Origin: Chryseobacterium sp. MA9 | Lineage (GTDB): Bacteria; Bacteroidota; Bacteroidia; Flavobacteriales; Weeksellaceae | DNA length: 64,000 nucleotides | Assembly (NCBI RefSeq): GCF_024399315.1 | Contig: NZ_CP075170.1 | Coordinates: 4,539,501-4,603,500 of the forward strand | Reading direction: 5' to 3' | In this document: piece by piece, positions 1-11,100 of the stretch | Layout: every line of letters begins with the position of its first letter | Position numbering within the stretch: position 1 is the first letter of the stretch | The notes under the pieces: model-generated | Seen by the model: the letters and a program-made list of their open reading frames with translations, nothing else | What the model was told of the DNA's origin: nothing | Databases searched by the model: none | Translations under genes and position numbers: made by a program

Positions 1-1
1 C

Positions 2-1507
2 AAAATCCAATTATTGGTGCTTTGTCCGACACGGGAATTATGTCTTCAGATTTCGAAGGACATAAAGAATTACTCTAAGTACATGAAAGACATCAAAACT
101 ACTGCAGTTTATGGTGGAAGTAGTATTGTAGATCAGATGAGATCTTTGAAGGATAAACCACAGATTATTGTGGGAACTCCGGGAAGAGTAATTGATCTTA
201 TCAACAGAAAAGCACTTGACTTTTCTGCTATTCATTGGTTGGTATTAGATGAAGCCGATGAAATGCTTTCTATGGGATTCAAAGACGAATTGGAAACCAT
301 TCTAAGCGAAACTCCGGAAACTAAACAAACTTTCTTATTCTCTGCAACGATGAATAAAGAGGTGGAAAGAATTTCCAAAAATTACCTTACAAAACCACAC
401 CGTATTTCAGTAGGTTCTATCAACGAAGTGAAGAAGAACATTACTCACGAATACTATGTAGTAGGGTACCGCCAGAAAAAAGAAGCGTTGAAGAGACTGA
501 TCGATGCTAACCCTAATCAGTACTCCATTATCTTCTGTAGAACGAGAATGGAAACACAGGAGGTAGCAGATTTCCTGATGCAGAACGGGTATGCAGCTGA
601 TGCTCTTCATGGAGATCTTTCTCAGGCACAGAGAGATACGGTAATGAAGAAATTCAGATTGAAGAACATTGATATTCTTGTAGCTACAGACGTTGCAGCA
701 AGAGGATTGGATGTAAACTCTCTTACTCACGTTATTCACTTCTCTTTACCAGATGATCCTGAAGTATTCGTTCACAGAAGCGGAAGAACAGGTAGAGCTG
801 GAAAAGATGGTATTTCTATGGCTTTGATAAAGCCTGAAGAAAGCAGAAAACTGAAACAAATCAAATCTTCAACAAAAATTGAAATCAACGAAAAATTCAT
901 TCCTACTGGTGATGATATTATCAAAGCTCAGGTAGGAGGTGTATTCGAAAAATTATTGACGGAGCACGAGGATCTTTTCGAATTCGATGATAGCTTAATT
1001 CCGGATCTAAGCAAATTTACAAAAGAAGAATTGGTGCACCAGCTGCTACAGTTCCAATTGAAGGATCTTGCTTTATATTACAAAGACAAACACGATCTTG
1101 TTGAGCAGAAATTGAGCAGCAGAGATGATGATTACTCAAGAAGAGACCGTGGCCGTGATAGAGACAGAGATAGAGGCCGTGATAGAGATAACAGAGACAG
1201 CAGAGACAGAGATCGCGGAAGAGATAGAGACCGTGGTGGAAAGCCAAGAAGAAGAGATGAGAGTATGGTAAGATTCTTCTTTAATCTTGGAAAAAAAGAC
1301 CACTTGAAGAAGCTTGATGTTTTGGATATTATCAATAAGGCTACTGCTGATGGTAAATCTAAGAAAAGAGCTGAAATCGGAGATATCGAAATCTTAGAGA
1401 AATTCTCTTTCTTCGAAGTTGAAAAATCGTTTAAAGACAACGTCTTGAGCAATATTCAATCTATGAAGTTCAAAGGAAAAGATATGAGAGCTGAAGTTGC
1501 AAACTAA
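2..1507 (+). CDS. DEAD/DEAH-box ATP-dependent RNA helicase, 5'-truncated by window edge
   Basis: ATP-dependent RNA unwinding, probably in ribosome assembly or cold-shock RNA remodelling. The frame is open from base 2 (K-I-Q-L-L-V-L-C-PTREL), so the Q motif and Walker A lie outside the window. Numbering from base 14, motif Ia PTRELCLQ is at 5-12, DEAD at about 78-81, SAT at about 109 and the arginine-finger motif HRSGRTGRAG at about 253. After the two RecA lobes comes a low-complexity Arg/Asp linker (about 375-412), then a C-terminal domain (about 417-494) resembling the DbpA/CsdA RNA-binding domain. That tail suggests a DbpA/DeaD-type helicase specific for structured RNA. A terminator follows at once. 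Family call sure; the exact orthologue (deaD or dbpA) is not. Confidence 0.93.
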   Translation, partial: KIQLLVLCPTRELCLQISKDIKNYSKYMKDIKTTAVYGGSSIVDQMRSLKDKPQIIVGTPGRVIDLINRKALDFSAIHWLVLDEADEMLSMGFKDELETILSETPETKQTFLFSATMNKEVERISKNYLTKPHRISVGSINEVKKNITHEYYVVGYRQKKEALKRLIDANPNQYSIIFCRTRMETQEVADFLMQNGYAADALHGDLSQAQRDTVMKKFRLKNIDILVATDVAARGLDVNSLTHVIHFSLPDDPEVFVHRSGRTGRAGKDGISMALIKPEESRKLKQIKSSTKIEINEKFIPTGDDIIKAQVGGVFEKLLTEHEDLFEFDDSLIPDLSKFTKEELVHQLLQFQLKDLALYYKDKHDLVEQKLSSRDDDYSRRDRGRDRDRDRGRDRDNRDSRDRDRGRDRDRGGKPRRRDESMVRFFFNLGKKDHLKKLDVLDIINKATADGKSKKRAEIGDIEILEKFSFFEVEKSFKDNVLSNIQSMKFKGKDMRAEVAN

Positions 1508-1526
1508 ATCTCATCAATTACTATAT

Positions 1527-1555
1527 AAAACCGGCTTTAATGCCGGTTTTTTTAT
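1527..1555 (+). terminator. Rho-independent terminator after the DEAD-box helicase
   Basis: The inverted repeat AAACCGGC...GCCGGTTT is followed by a run of seven T's, 20 bases after the helicase stop codon. Confidence 0.85.
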
Positions 1556-1659
1556 TTGATAATCAGTAGTTAAGCGAATGTTAACAAAACTTAATGTCAT
1601 ATAGTTTCACGTGCAATCCTTTTTTAGGAAATTTGCACACGAATTATAAATACTAAAAA

Positions 1660-2298
1660 ATGGGAATTGGTAATATTTTCCACGCTTTTCAACCAAAAGA
1701 TAAAATCTTCTTTGTACTTTTCGAAAAAGTAACTGAAAATCTAGTTGCAATGTCAGAAGATTTCAACACAGGAATCAAAGATTTCGATCTTAATGATGAT
1801 TCTATGCTGAAGAAAATGAGTGACTTCGAACACAAGAATGATGAACTTACTCACGAAATTTTCGTAGAATTAGGGAAAAACTTCATTACACCTTTTGACC
1901 GTGAGGATATCCACACATTGGCAACAGGACTTGATGATATCGCTGATTATATCTACGCTTCCACAAAATATATTTTCCTTTACAAATCACCTGAGATGAA
2001 GGCTTATTCAGACTTCTCTTTATTGATCCACAAAGCATGTCTTGAAATTCAGAATGCAATGAAAAACCTTAAAGGGTTTAAAAACATGGAACAGGTGAAA
2101 GAAGCTTGTATTAAGGTGAACTCTATTGAGAATATTGCTGACGATTTGCTTTCCAATTCAATGGTAGACTTATTTGAAACCAATGATGCGATCAACATTA
2201 TTAAAGTTTCATCTGTATTGAACTACCTTGAAATTGTAACGGATAAAGCAGAAGATGTTGCCAATACAATCGAGAACATCATGATTAAATACGCCTAA
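1660..2298 (+). CDS. DUF47/PhoU-like phosphate transport accessory protein
   Basis: 212 residues, mostly helical, starting MGIGNIFHAFQPKDKIFF, which is characteristic of the DUF47 (PhoU_div) family. These proteins are encoded beside PiT permeases and are thought to control low-affinity phosphate or metal-phosphate uptake from the cytoplasmic face. Acidic metal-binding clusters of the PhoU type are visible (FEHKNDELTHEIF; DLNDDSMLKK). The PiT permease starts 13 bases after the stop codon, so the two are almost certainly one transcript. The ATG at 1660 gives the family-typical N-terminus. Confidence 0.9.
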   Translation: MGIGNIFHAFQPKDKIFFVLFEKVTENLVAMSEDFNTGIKDFDLNDDSMLKKMSDFEHKNDELTHEIFVELGKNFITPFDREDIHTLATGLDDIADYIYASTKYIFLYKSPEMKAYSDFSLLIHKACLEIQNAMKNLKGFKNMEQVKEACIKVNSIENIADDLLSNSMVDLFETNDAINIIKVSSVLNYLEIVTDKAEDVANTIENIMIKYA

Positions 2299-2311
2299 TA
2301 CATAGCAAAAA

Positions 2312-3454
2312 ATGGAATTTCCGATTTTACTTGTAGTTATTATTGCGTTGGCCCTGATCTTCGATTATATCAATGGTTTTCATGATGCAGCCAACTCAAT
2401 TGCGACTATTGTTTCTACAAAAGTTTTAACTCCATTCCAGGCTGTACTTTGGGCAGCGCTTTGGAACTTTGCAGCCTTCTTTATTGCTGCTTACATTATT
2501 GGAGAATTCAAAATTGGTAATACAATTGCCAAAACAGTTAACGAGAATTTTATCACCTTAGAAGTTATATTTTCCGGTCTTGTGGCAGCTATTGCCTGGA
2601 ACCTGCTTACATGGTGGTTCGGAATCCCTTCATCATCATCACATACGCTGATCGGAGGTTTCCTTGGAGCGGCTCTTATGCATGCTTTCATGATGGATTA
2701 TCATGATGTGGCAGCAGCACAGCCAGAACTTGGAATTTGGGGCACCGTTAAAGAAGCTTTCAGCCAGGTAACGCATCAGGGTGTGGTAAAGTTTGATAAA
2801 GTAATTCCTATCTTCCTGTTCATTTTCATGGCACCTATTATAGGAATGATTATCTCCATCATTATCACATTGATTATTGTACATCTTTATAAAAAATCAA
2901 ATCCACACAAAGCAGACAAATCTTTCAAAAGATTGCAGTTGGCTTCATCAGCACTGTTTAGTTTAGGACACGGTTTGAATGATGCTCAGAAAGTAATGGG
3001 TATCATTGGAGCGGCGGTAATTTATTATCACGTTAATATGCTTCAGGATGCACAGTATTTGAATATTCCTTCTGCGGGACGTTTTGATTATTTTGCACAG
3101 CATTACATCTGGGTTCCCTTAGTATCATTTATTGCCATTGCTTTAGGTACAATGAGTGGTGGTTGGAAAATCATTAAGACAATGGGTACTAAGATTACTA
3201 AAGTAACTTCATTAGAAGGAGTAAGTGCAGAAACTGCGGGTGCTATTACTTTATTCATTACAGACCACTTCGGGATTCCTGTATCTACTACACATACGAT
3301 TACAGGTTCTATCATCGGGGTAGGATTAACGAAAAGAATTTCAGCGGTAAGATGGGGAATCACAGTAAGCTTACTTTGGGCTTGGGTTCTTACCATCCCA
3401 ATCTCTGCAATAGTAGCAGGAATTACCTATCTTGTGGTAACCTTCCTTTTCTAA
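2312..3454 (+). CDS. PiT-family inorganic phosphate transporter
   Basis: 380-residue polytopic inner-membrane permease with about ten hydrophobic segments. The duplicated PiT signature is visible: GFHDAANSIATIV near residue 22 and HGLNDAQKVMG near residue 218, plus the paired GIPSSSSHTLIGG and GIPVSTTHTITGS motifs. Family members carry out H+- or Na+-driven symport of phosphate (often as metal-phosphate) and are constitutive low-affinity systems. It is co-transcribed with the DUF47 gene upstream and followed by a strong terminator. Confidence 0.94.
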   Translation: MEFPILLVVIIALALIFDYINGFHDAANSIATIVSTKVLTPFQAVLWAALWNFAAFFIAAYIIGEFKIGNTIAKTVNENFITLEVIFSGLVAAIAWNLLTWWFGIPSSSSHTLIGGFLGAALMHAFMMDYHDVAAAQPELGIWGTVKEAFSQVTHQGVVKFDKVIPIFLFIFMAPIIGMIISIIITLIIVHLYKKSNPHKADKSFKRLQLASSALFSLGHGLNDAQKVMGIIGAAVIYYHVNMLQDAQYLNIPSAGRFDYFAQHYIWVPLVSFIAIALGTMSGGWKIIKTMGTKITKVTSLEGVSAETAGAITLFITDHFGIPVSTTHTITGSIIGVGLTKRISAVRWGITVSLLWAWVLTIPISAIVAGITYLVVTFLF

Positions 3455-3476
3455 AAAACAAATCATACAATTATAT

Positions 3477-3506
3477 AAACTTTGTCCGTTTGGGCAAAGT
3501 TTTTTG
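3477..3506 (+). terminator. Terminator after the PiT transporter
   Basis: The stem AACTTTG(T)CC / GGGCAAAGTT is followed by T6. Its T-tract is also the left end of the 29-bp direct repeat described separately. Confidence 0.8.
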
Positions 3507-3528
3507 TTTTATAAAGCCCCGAAAAATC
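3500..3528. repeat. Left copy of 29-bp direct repeat bracketing the RHS cassette
   Basis: T6-GTTT followed by TATAAAGCCCCGAAAAATC. An exact second copy lies at 12564-12592. With a one-T length difference in the T-run the match extends two further bases to the left. The two copies enclose the fibre-like, T9SS, RHS and candidate immunity genes. Origin unknown: duplicated target, recombination scar or att-like site. Confidence 0.85.
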
Positions 3529-3630
3529 CTTTTGAGGCTTTATGTATGATAAATTTCCTCTCATTGGAAATGTATTTATTATATAATTTTAATTATAAGA
3601 CACTAAAAGGTGTTTTCAGCGAAAAAGTGC

Positions 3631-3638
3631 TAAATTTG
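3631..3638 (+). promoter_or_regulatory. Bacteroidota -7 promoter element
   Basis: TAAATTTG is a perfect match to TAnnTTTG, 32 bases upstream of the ATG at 3671. No clear TTTG -33 element is seen; a TGTTTT lies at 3611. Confidence 0.6.
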
Positions 3639-3670
3639 CAGCCGGAATAAATAAATTTAAACACTATTCA

Positions 3671-4498
3671 ATGAAACGTACTTTACTATTCGTTTTTACT
3701 ATTGCGACTTCCAGTATTTTTGCACAAAGCTGGAACATTATCGGAAATGCCGGAACCAATCCTTCAAACAACTTTATCGGAACGACGGATAATAATCCAA
3801 TCGTTTTTAAGCAGAACAATCAGCAGATTTTTAAACTCGATGGTCAGAGTATCAATATCGGAAGTGGAGCTCCGGGAACTGGAAACTTGCAGTTGGCATT
3901 ATCTCCTTGTAACAGTTGTTATTCAGGATGGGCGAAACCCAACGATGGTGTGATGAGATTATTAGGCGGACATAATCTGAATATCCATATGGATAATGAT
4001 AATGTTATTGATCCCAATTCGGATACAAGTACTCCAAATTCATCAGGAATTTCAAGAGTCCGGTTTTCTGATGCTGTACATAAAAGCTTAATGGTGCTTT
4101 TCAATACGGGAAAGGTAACTGTTGGAACGGATCAATATGATAATGATTCGAATTTTATTTTTTATGTAAGCAAAGGAATTAAAGCAGAACAGATAAAAGT
4201 TGAAAACCCTGCAACTAACGGCTGGGCAGATTATGTATTCAAGAAAGGCTACAAACTTCGTTCACTGGAAGATGTAGAAAAGCACATTTCAGAAAAAGGA
4301 CATTTACCTAATATCCCTTCTGCAAAAGAAGTAGAAAAAGAGGGTATTAACTTAGGGGAAATGGACGCTAAGCTTTTGGAAAAAATAGAGGAATTAACCC
4401 TTTATTCTATAGAACAGAACAAACAGCTAAAATCCCAGTCTGAAGAGATCAAAGAATTGAAAGCTCAGGTACAACAACTTCTTTCTGCAAAAAAATAA
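3671..4498 (+). CDS. Exported fibre-like protein with C-terminal coiled coil
   Basis: 275 residues. A Sec signal peptide (MKRTLLFVFTIATSSIFA, then QSW) is followed by a glycine- and asparagine-rich beta region. The C-terminal module has GYKLRSLEDVEKHI and GHLPNIPSAKEVEKEG followed by a predicted coiled coil (about 225-272). This C-terminal arrangement is common in Bacteroidota tail-fibre-like surface proteins and resembles the stalk of S74-type intramolecular chaperone domains, though no catalytic serine/lysine pair was identified. No T9SS sorting domain is present. It leads the accessory cassette and the next gene follows within 6 bases. Function not known; adhesion or trimeric surface display is inference. 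Confidence 0.7.
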   Translation: MKRTLLFVFTIATSSIFAQSWNIIGNAGTNPSNNFIGTTDNNPIVFKQNNQQIFKLDGQSINIGSGAPGTGNLQLALSPCNSCYSGWAKPNDGVMRLLGGHNLNIHMDNDNVIDPNSDTSTPNSSGISRVRFSDAVHKSLMVLFNTGKVTVGTDQYDNDSNFIFYVSKGIKAEQIKVENPATNGWADYVFKKGYKLRSLEDVEKHISEKGHLPNIPSAKEVEKEGINLGEMDAKLLEKIEELTLYSIEQNKQLKSQSEEIKELKAQVQQLLSAKK

Positions 4499-4504
4499 AT
4501 ATTG

Positions 4505-4987
4505 ATGAAAAGAAAACTACTTTCTGCAGCTTCTCTACTGATTGGTTTTATGGGGTTTTCACAAACTGAAGTCTACTTCAAGTATGATGAAGCCGGAAAT
4601 CAACGATACAGAGGAACAAATGCAGCAGGAAAAAATACTCAGGAACTTGTTCCAAAAGAAATCAAACTAGAAGAAGCAAAAGAGATTGCTGCTACCCAAC
4701 AACCTCCTGCCATTGATGAAAAAGCATTCTGGAAGCAGATCAAACTTTACCCTATTCCGGTGAATGACTACCTTACTATTGACTGGACTGAGGAAGTAGA
4801 CGGCTTGATCGAATCTGTTTCACTATATCAGCATAGTACAGTTCATTGGAAATTCCAGCAACAGAATATTCCTGGGTTAAATCGTCAGATGAAGATTAAT
4901 ATGACCGGATATGACTGGGGAGTTTATATTCTTCGTTTCACTTTGAAAGACGGAAGAGTCTTTGGTAGAAACATAACTAAGAGATAG
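4505..4987 (+). CDS. Small T9SS-sorted protein with one YD-like motif
   Basis: 160 residues from the ATG at 4505; the in-frame TTG at 4502 is less likely. It has a signal peptide (MKRKLLSAASLLIGFMGFSQ), then FKYDEAGNQRYRG, which resembles a single YD/RHS repeat unit (YDxxGN). A C-terminal type A sorting domain follows (LYPIPVNDYLTIDW through VYILRFTLKDGRVFGRN, about 78-160). The protein should be exported by Sec and then moved to the surface by T9SS. It lies between the fibre-like gene and the RHS gene. A role as surface anchor or partner for the RHS protein is inference from context and the shared motif. Confidence 0.75.
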   Translation: MKRKLLSAASLLIGFMGFSQTEVYFKYDEAGNQRYRGTNAAGKNTQELVPKEIKLEEAKEIAATQQPPAIDEKAFWKQIKLYPIPVNDYLTIDWTEEVDGLIESVSLYQHSTVHWKFQQQNIPGLNRQMKINMTGYDWGVYILRFTLKDGRVFGRNITKR

Positions 4988-5100
4988 GAGACAAGAGATT
5001 TAAGGATTAAAGGATTGAAAGATTTAATATTCTTCTTTGTCTTTATTCAACATGATTTTACTTGTTGATTATCATTCATCAATTACTATTTATAAAAAAC
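4988..5100. repeat. Intergenic segment of degenerate 7-nt phased repeats
   Basis: The segment contains units such as AGGATTA, AAGGATT, GAAAGAT and later TTATCAT, TCATCAA, TTACTAT recurring in 7-base register. It is one of several such segments in the window (see findings). No gene is present. Confidence 0.45.
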
Positions 5101-5110
5101 TAATACAACA

Positions 5111-8100
5111 ATGAAATTATTTTCATCATTGATATTATCCTTGTGTTCAGTATGGGGATTTGCACAGACCATACTCTACCAGCCAGAATCCACTTCACGG
5201 ACGGTTCAGGATCCGCAAACGGTGGTCATGACACAAGGATTTTTTGCGAAATCAGATGTTTCAAACCCTTTTCTTGCAAAAATAGGTCCTGCAGTGGAGA
5301 ATCCTGGTGGAGGACCAACAAATTCAAATGCGGGGGCTAATAATCCCAATGGAACTTCAGCTCCTGCAGGTAAAAGTTTCCATGACACAAAAGGAAATAT
5401 TGAAGTAGCAGGTGGAGGTCAGCTCCAATTTACTTTACCTATAGCTCTTCCTCCAGGTATAAAGAGTGTAGCTCCACAAATTAATCTTGTCTATGCCAGT
5501 GGATCAGGAAACGGTATTGCCGGATACAGCTGGAACTTATCAGGAATGACTTCTATTTCAAGAATTGGAAAAAATATTGATAAGGATGGCGAACCTAAAG
5601 GAATTCAGTTAGATTATTCAGATTATTTTAGTTTCAATGGACAAAGATTGATTCTTAAGTCTGGTGAATATGGCAAGGATGGAGCAGAATATGTTACTGA
5701 GAAGTATTCTAATATTAAAATAAAATCTGTTGGTACCTACGGTATCAATGGGCAAGATGCAGGTCCTGCACATTTTGAAGTTACTTTTGAGGATGGCTCA
5801 CAAGCGTGGTATGGTAAAAATGAAGGAGGATTTAGAGGAAGTGTTGTAGTAACAACTCCCTTAGAATACAATATTGTAAAATGGAAAGATGCACAAGGGA
5901 ACTACATTAGCTATAGTTATGAATCTGACTCTGACACCGGAGGATTCAGAAGCTCTAAGAATGTTGTACGGATATCCACAATAGCATGGGGAGGAAATGA
6001 AACGCTAAATAAACCTCATTTTAACTTAATTGAGTTCACTTATAATGACAGAGGTTTAGTAGAAGAATCCTATGTACAGGGATTGAGACATACACAAAGT
6101 AAAATTTTATCAGAAGTTATAGTCAATTCAAACGGAAGTCAGTTTAAGAGATATGTTATTGACTATGTTAATAATGATACTAAGTATAAATTTGTTAATA
6201 AAATAACAGAATATAACGCTAATAATGAGCCGGCAAATCCTATAACTTTTGAAAATGAATCATCACCTCAGTCATCAAATATGTTTAATCAGAATTCTAG
6301 ATTTGATGAAATTTATGGAGATGGTGTTATTTCCGGAGATTTTAATGGTGATGGAAAATTAGATTTTGTAAAAAAGAATACATTAATGCTTAGCAGGCTT
6401 GATGGAAATTCAACATTTTTCACTGTACAGTATGCAGGAACGCCTGTATCAAAAGGATCTTTTTTGAAGAACGGCAAGTTTAGCCCAAAAGATGTTTTGT
6501 ATACTTTATCTGATAATGAACCGGATGGAAAAACCAGACTTAAGATTTATGATTTTAATGGAACCAACTTTGAAGAGATTACCTCTAAAGAGCTAGATTT
6601 CTCCCCATACAATTTTGGTAGTACTGTAGGATACACTCCTATATATGGCCAATCTAATCCATTAGTGGCAAGTACTTCTACTTTAAAATTCCTGGAAGGA
6701 GATTTTAATGGCGATGGAATATCGGAGTTTATTATTTCTACCTTAAAAATGGTACAGGAGGAAATATGGGGACAGGACTGGAACGGATATCCCGAGCTTC
6801 AGGGAGCTGAAGTTATTGGAAATGAAGTTTTTGATTTTTATTTTGATCCGCTGTCAGGAACTCTGAAAAGAGTAAATCTGCCTTTAAGTGATTACAGTAA
6901 ATATATAGGACCATATTTATTTACCGATCAATGGTATTATAAGCCCGTTCCAATTGGGGATTTCGATGGTGACGGAAAAACAGATCTGATCAGCCTTCTT
7001 AGTGGAACCAAGGTATATTCCTTAAATAATGCTACAAAGGAATTTGAGCTGAAAGTACAATCACCGGCACAGATTTCAGTAAGAGGAGTGGCTTTACTTG
7101 GAGATTTTAATGGTGATGGAAAAACGGATGTGATGTCTCCGGTAGCGGAAGATTCTGCAGATTGGAAAATGTTTATTTCTACCGGTAATGGAGTTATAGA
7201 ATATTATTATTCAAATCTGACTCTCTATAAACCCGAACATACAGGAGCACCTACTAAACGAAGAAAAACACTAAGAAATTACTTTACACCTGATCTGAAT
7301 AAAGATGGGAAAAGTGATTTCCTTCACTTTCAGTCTGAAGTTTGGTTCAGAGAATGGGCAATTAATAACCCGGATTCAAGCTACGGATTTGTTTATTTCA
7401 GAAATGATGGAGCTGACAGTACCGGAAAACCAATCTTTACCACTGCATACAACCTTGCTTCTAAGGAAGAAACAGCATGGGGAGATAAGAACGATGAAGA
7501 TATTAACTATTCTAATTATGGAGAACATTATTTTCCACTCATAGGAAGCTTCCGACTTTCACAGCTCAATACTGATTTTGCTATTATCCATAAAACGAAA
7601 CTTATCACATGGGATTTAGGAGGTAAGTTGGATAAGATGGCAAGAATAAAGTCCATTACACAAGGAGGTATCAAAACAGATATAGAATATTCTCCCCTGA
7701 TCAACGAAGGAAATATTTACAAATCTTATCTGGATACCAATCCCGTAAATTACCCTTATATCAATGTTAGAGAAAACCTTAATTATTATGTGGTTTCTAA
7801 ATTGATTCAGGATCAAAGAAAACAGGAATTCAGATACAGAGATTTAATTGGTCATTTAAATGGTAAGGGAATGATTGGCTTTAGACAAACAGCCCAATCA
7901 ACATTTTTTGCCAATGGTTTTGAAAATACAAAAATCTGGACTGGTTCAGAAATGACTCCTTTAAATGAAGGACTGCCTTATAAAGATTGGTCTATCAGAA
8001 CATACGATGAAAATAAAATTTTCCCGGCAGACATTTCTGAGAATAATACACAGCTATTGTCATTTAAACAATATGATTATAAAATTGACAAACTTCTGAA

Positions 8101-11100
8101 TGGGCAGGTTGTAACAGCAGCAGTAGCTGATGGGAATAAGGCTAAAGTAATCACAGCCATTGTTCCTAGTAATACAAAATCTAAGGATTTCTTAACCGGA
8201 ACAGTGATAACCGGAAATGTGACTTATGGAGATTATTATCTTCCAAAACAAAGTATTTCTAATGTTAATAATGGATTAGCAATAACCACTTCTACATTTG
8301 ATTATTACCATAATCCGTCTGGAGTTGGTACAAATTATTATATAGGACGCCCAAAATTAAAGGATAATGTGACCCAGGCATATGGTGATAGCAAATCCAG
8401 TAAAGAGGAGTATACCTATGACAGTAATTTATTAAAAACTTTAAAAACTTGGAATAGGGATAATACCGCTTACTTACTTGAAACCTATAGTTATGACAGC
8501 TTTGGGAATGTTACTGAAAAGACTATTACAAACAGTACCGATTCACAAGCACAAACTACTAAAACAGGTTATGAACCACAAGGGAGATTTGTAAATAAAA
8601 AAACAGATAATCTTGGGTTGATTACCCAAATTGAATATAATAATTGGGGACAGGTTTTAACTCAAACAGATCCTTTTGGAAACACTATAGACAATACATA
8701 TGATAAGTGGGGGAAACTATTGACTTCTAAGAATAATTTAGGAGGAATAACAACTTATCAATATGAAAGGGATGATAATTCTAATATTATTAATACTGAA
8801 TACAACCCTGATGGAGGTATTTCAAAAAAATACACCAATAAACTGGGGCAAGAGTATAAGATATCCACGAAAGCTTTTGGCCAGGGGCAATATGTGTCTC
8901 AGGAAACTCAGTATGATGTATTAGGACGAAAAACAATGGAATCTGATCCTTATTTTGAGGGACAGGGATCCGGTTTATGGAATGCTATTGTTTATGATGA
9001 TTCAGTGTTTCCTGCTAAAGCCACGGCTACTGCATCCAACGGAAAACAAACAGAAACGCTTGTTTCAGGATTTACAACCACAATAAAAGAACTAAATGGA
9101 TATCAGAGAACTACTTCTAAGATTTCTGATGCTTTAGGAAATGTAATTTCAAGTACGGATAAAGGAGGAACAATACAATTTGTTTATAACGCTGCAGGTG
9201 AACAGATAAAAGCTCAGTATGGAGAAAATATTGTAACAACCAAGTATGATGGATGGGGAAGAAAATCAGAATTTAACGACCCTTCTAACGGAACTTACAA
9301 ATATGAATATGATGGATTTGGACAACCGAAAAAGATCATAAGCCCTAAAGGAATTAAAGAATATACGTATAACAATTTAGGACAACTTATTTTAAATAAA
9401 GAACTTTCAGTAGTTGACGCAGGTAAAGCAACAGATAAGACAATATCTTTTATCTATGACAGCAAAGGAAGGTTGACCTCAAAATCAGGAACTTCTAACG
9501 GACTGCCTTATAGCTCTGCTATTTCTTATGATCCTCAGGGAAGAATAGTATCATCTTCAGAAAGTAGCAATGGGAAATATTTTATTCAGAAAGGAATTAC
9601 ATACGACGATAAAGCAAGAGTGATTTCCTATGAAAAGCAACTGTATTCTTCTGGTGTTTTGACCAAAGTACAAATAGAAAATGTCTACAGTACATGGAAT
9701 GGAGAATTGTATCAAATAAAAGATAAAAATTCCGGGAAAATATTATCTGAACTTAATGAAACGAATGCCAAAGGCCAGATTCTAAAAGCTAAATTGGGGG
9801 CTGCAGAGATAACAAATACTTATGATACAAACGGTTTTTTAAGTAATACTAATCACTCTTCACAAACTAAGCCAAGTATCTTACAGCTTTCTTATTCTTT
9901 TGATGCTATTAAGAATGAATTAAAAAGCAGAACTACAGGTGGTGATTTTAATATTGTGGAGTCCTTTGATTATGATAGCAATAACAGATTGGTCAATTGG
10001 ACAAATCCTGTTACGGGTATAAAGCCTACATCAAACAGGAACGTATATGATGTTAAAGGTAGAATTGTAGAAAATGACCAGATAGGTAAGATTAAATTTG
10101 AAAACTCTTCAAAGGTTTATCAGTCTACCGGAATGACCCTTAATGCAGCAGGAACACAAAATTATAACAATGATTTGATTCAAAGTATTGTTTATAATGA
10201 AAACAATGACCCTGTATTTATTGATGGAATGAAAGGAGACGTGGCTTTTCAGTATGGGCTGACAGACATGAGACAAAGAGCTACTTATGGAGGTAATTTT
10301 AACCCTGATGGGGAAGGTAAGTTTACAAAATATTATAGTGAAGACGGGAGTTATGAAATATTGAAAAATAATGCTACAGGAAAAGAAAAACATATTCTGT
10401 ATATTGGAGGAACACCATATGAAAGCAATATTGTATTTCTAAAAGATTACACAGAAAGTGTTGGATCTTATAAGTTTCTGCATAAAGATCATTTAGGAAG
10501 TATTTTGGCAATAAGCAATGAAGCAGGAAATAAATTAGAGCAGAGACATTTTGATGCATGGGGTAATTTCACTCATTTGCAAATAGGTAACGGCCCGATT
10601 ATTACAGATAAGAATAGTATTGACAATTCTTCTCTACTGATAGACCGTGGGTATACCAGCCATGAATATTTTGCAGAAGTAGGAATCATCCATATGAATG
10701 GCAGATTATATGATCCATTATTAAGAAGATTTTTAAATGCCGATGAAAATATTCAGGATCCATATAATACCCAAAATTACAATAAGTATGGATATGTAAT
10801 GAATAATCCGCTGTTGTACAATGATCCGAGTGGAGAATTTATTTGGTGGGTACCGGCAGTAGTGGCTATAGTTTCAGAGTTTTTTACTATGTATTATACC
10901 CAGACTCCTTTTGATCCAATGCGTTTTGCCGGTAGCTTGGCCATGTCATATGCAAGTGCCGGGTTTGCCGGGCAGATAGGAGACGTATTTAAAATTGCAT
11001 CAGTAATTAATACCTTGGGACCCACCGGAACTATTCTGGCCAGAGCAGGAGCTCACGCTTTAACACAAGGGCTCTTATCTTATGTACAAGGAGGAAACTT

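Noticed and set aside
1132..1452. Minus-strand frame of 106 residues rich in Ser/Leu/Arg
   Set aside because: It is the antisense of the Arg/Asp-rich helicase linker; composition is explained by the real gene.
3671..4498. Phage tail-fibre gene or prophage remnant
   Set aside because: It has a Sec signal peptide and no other phage genes nearby; the C-terminal module is common in Bacteroidota surface proteins.
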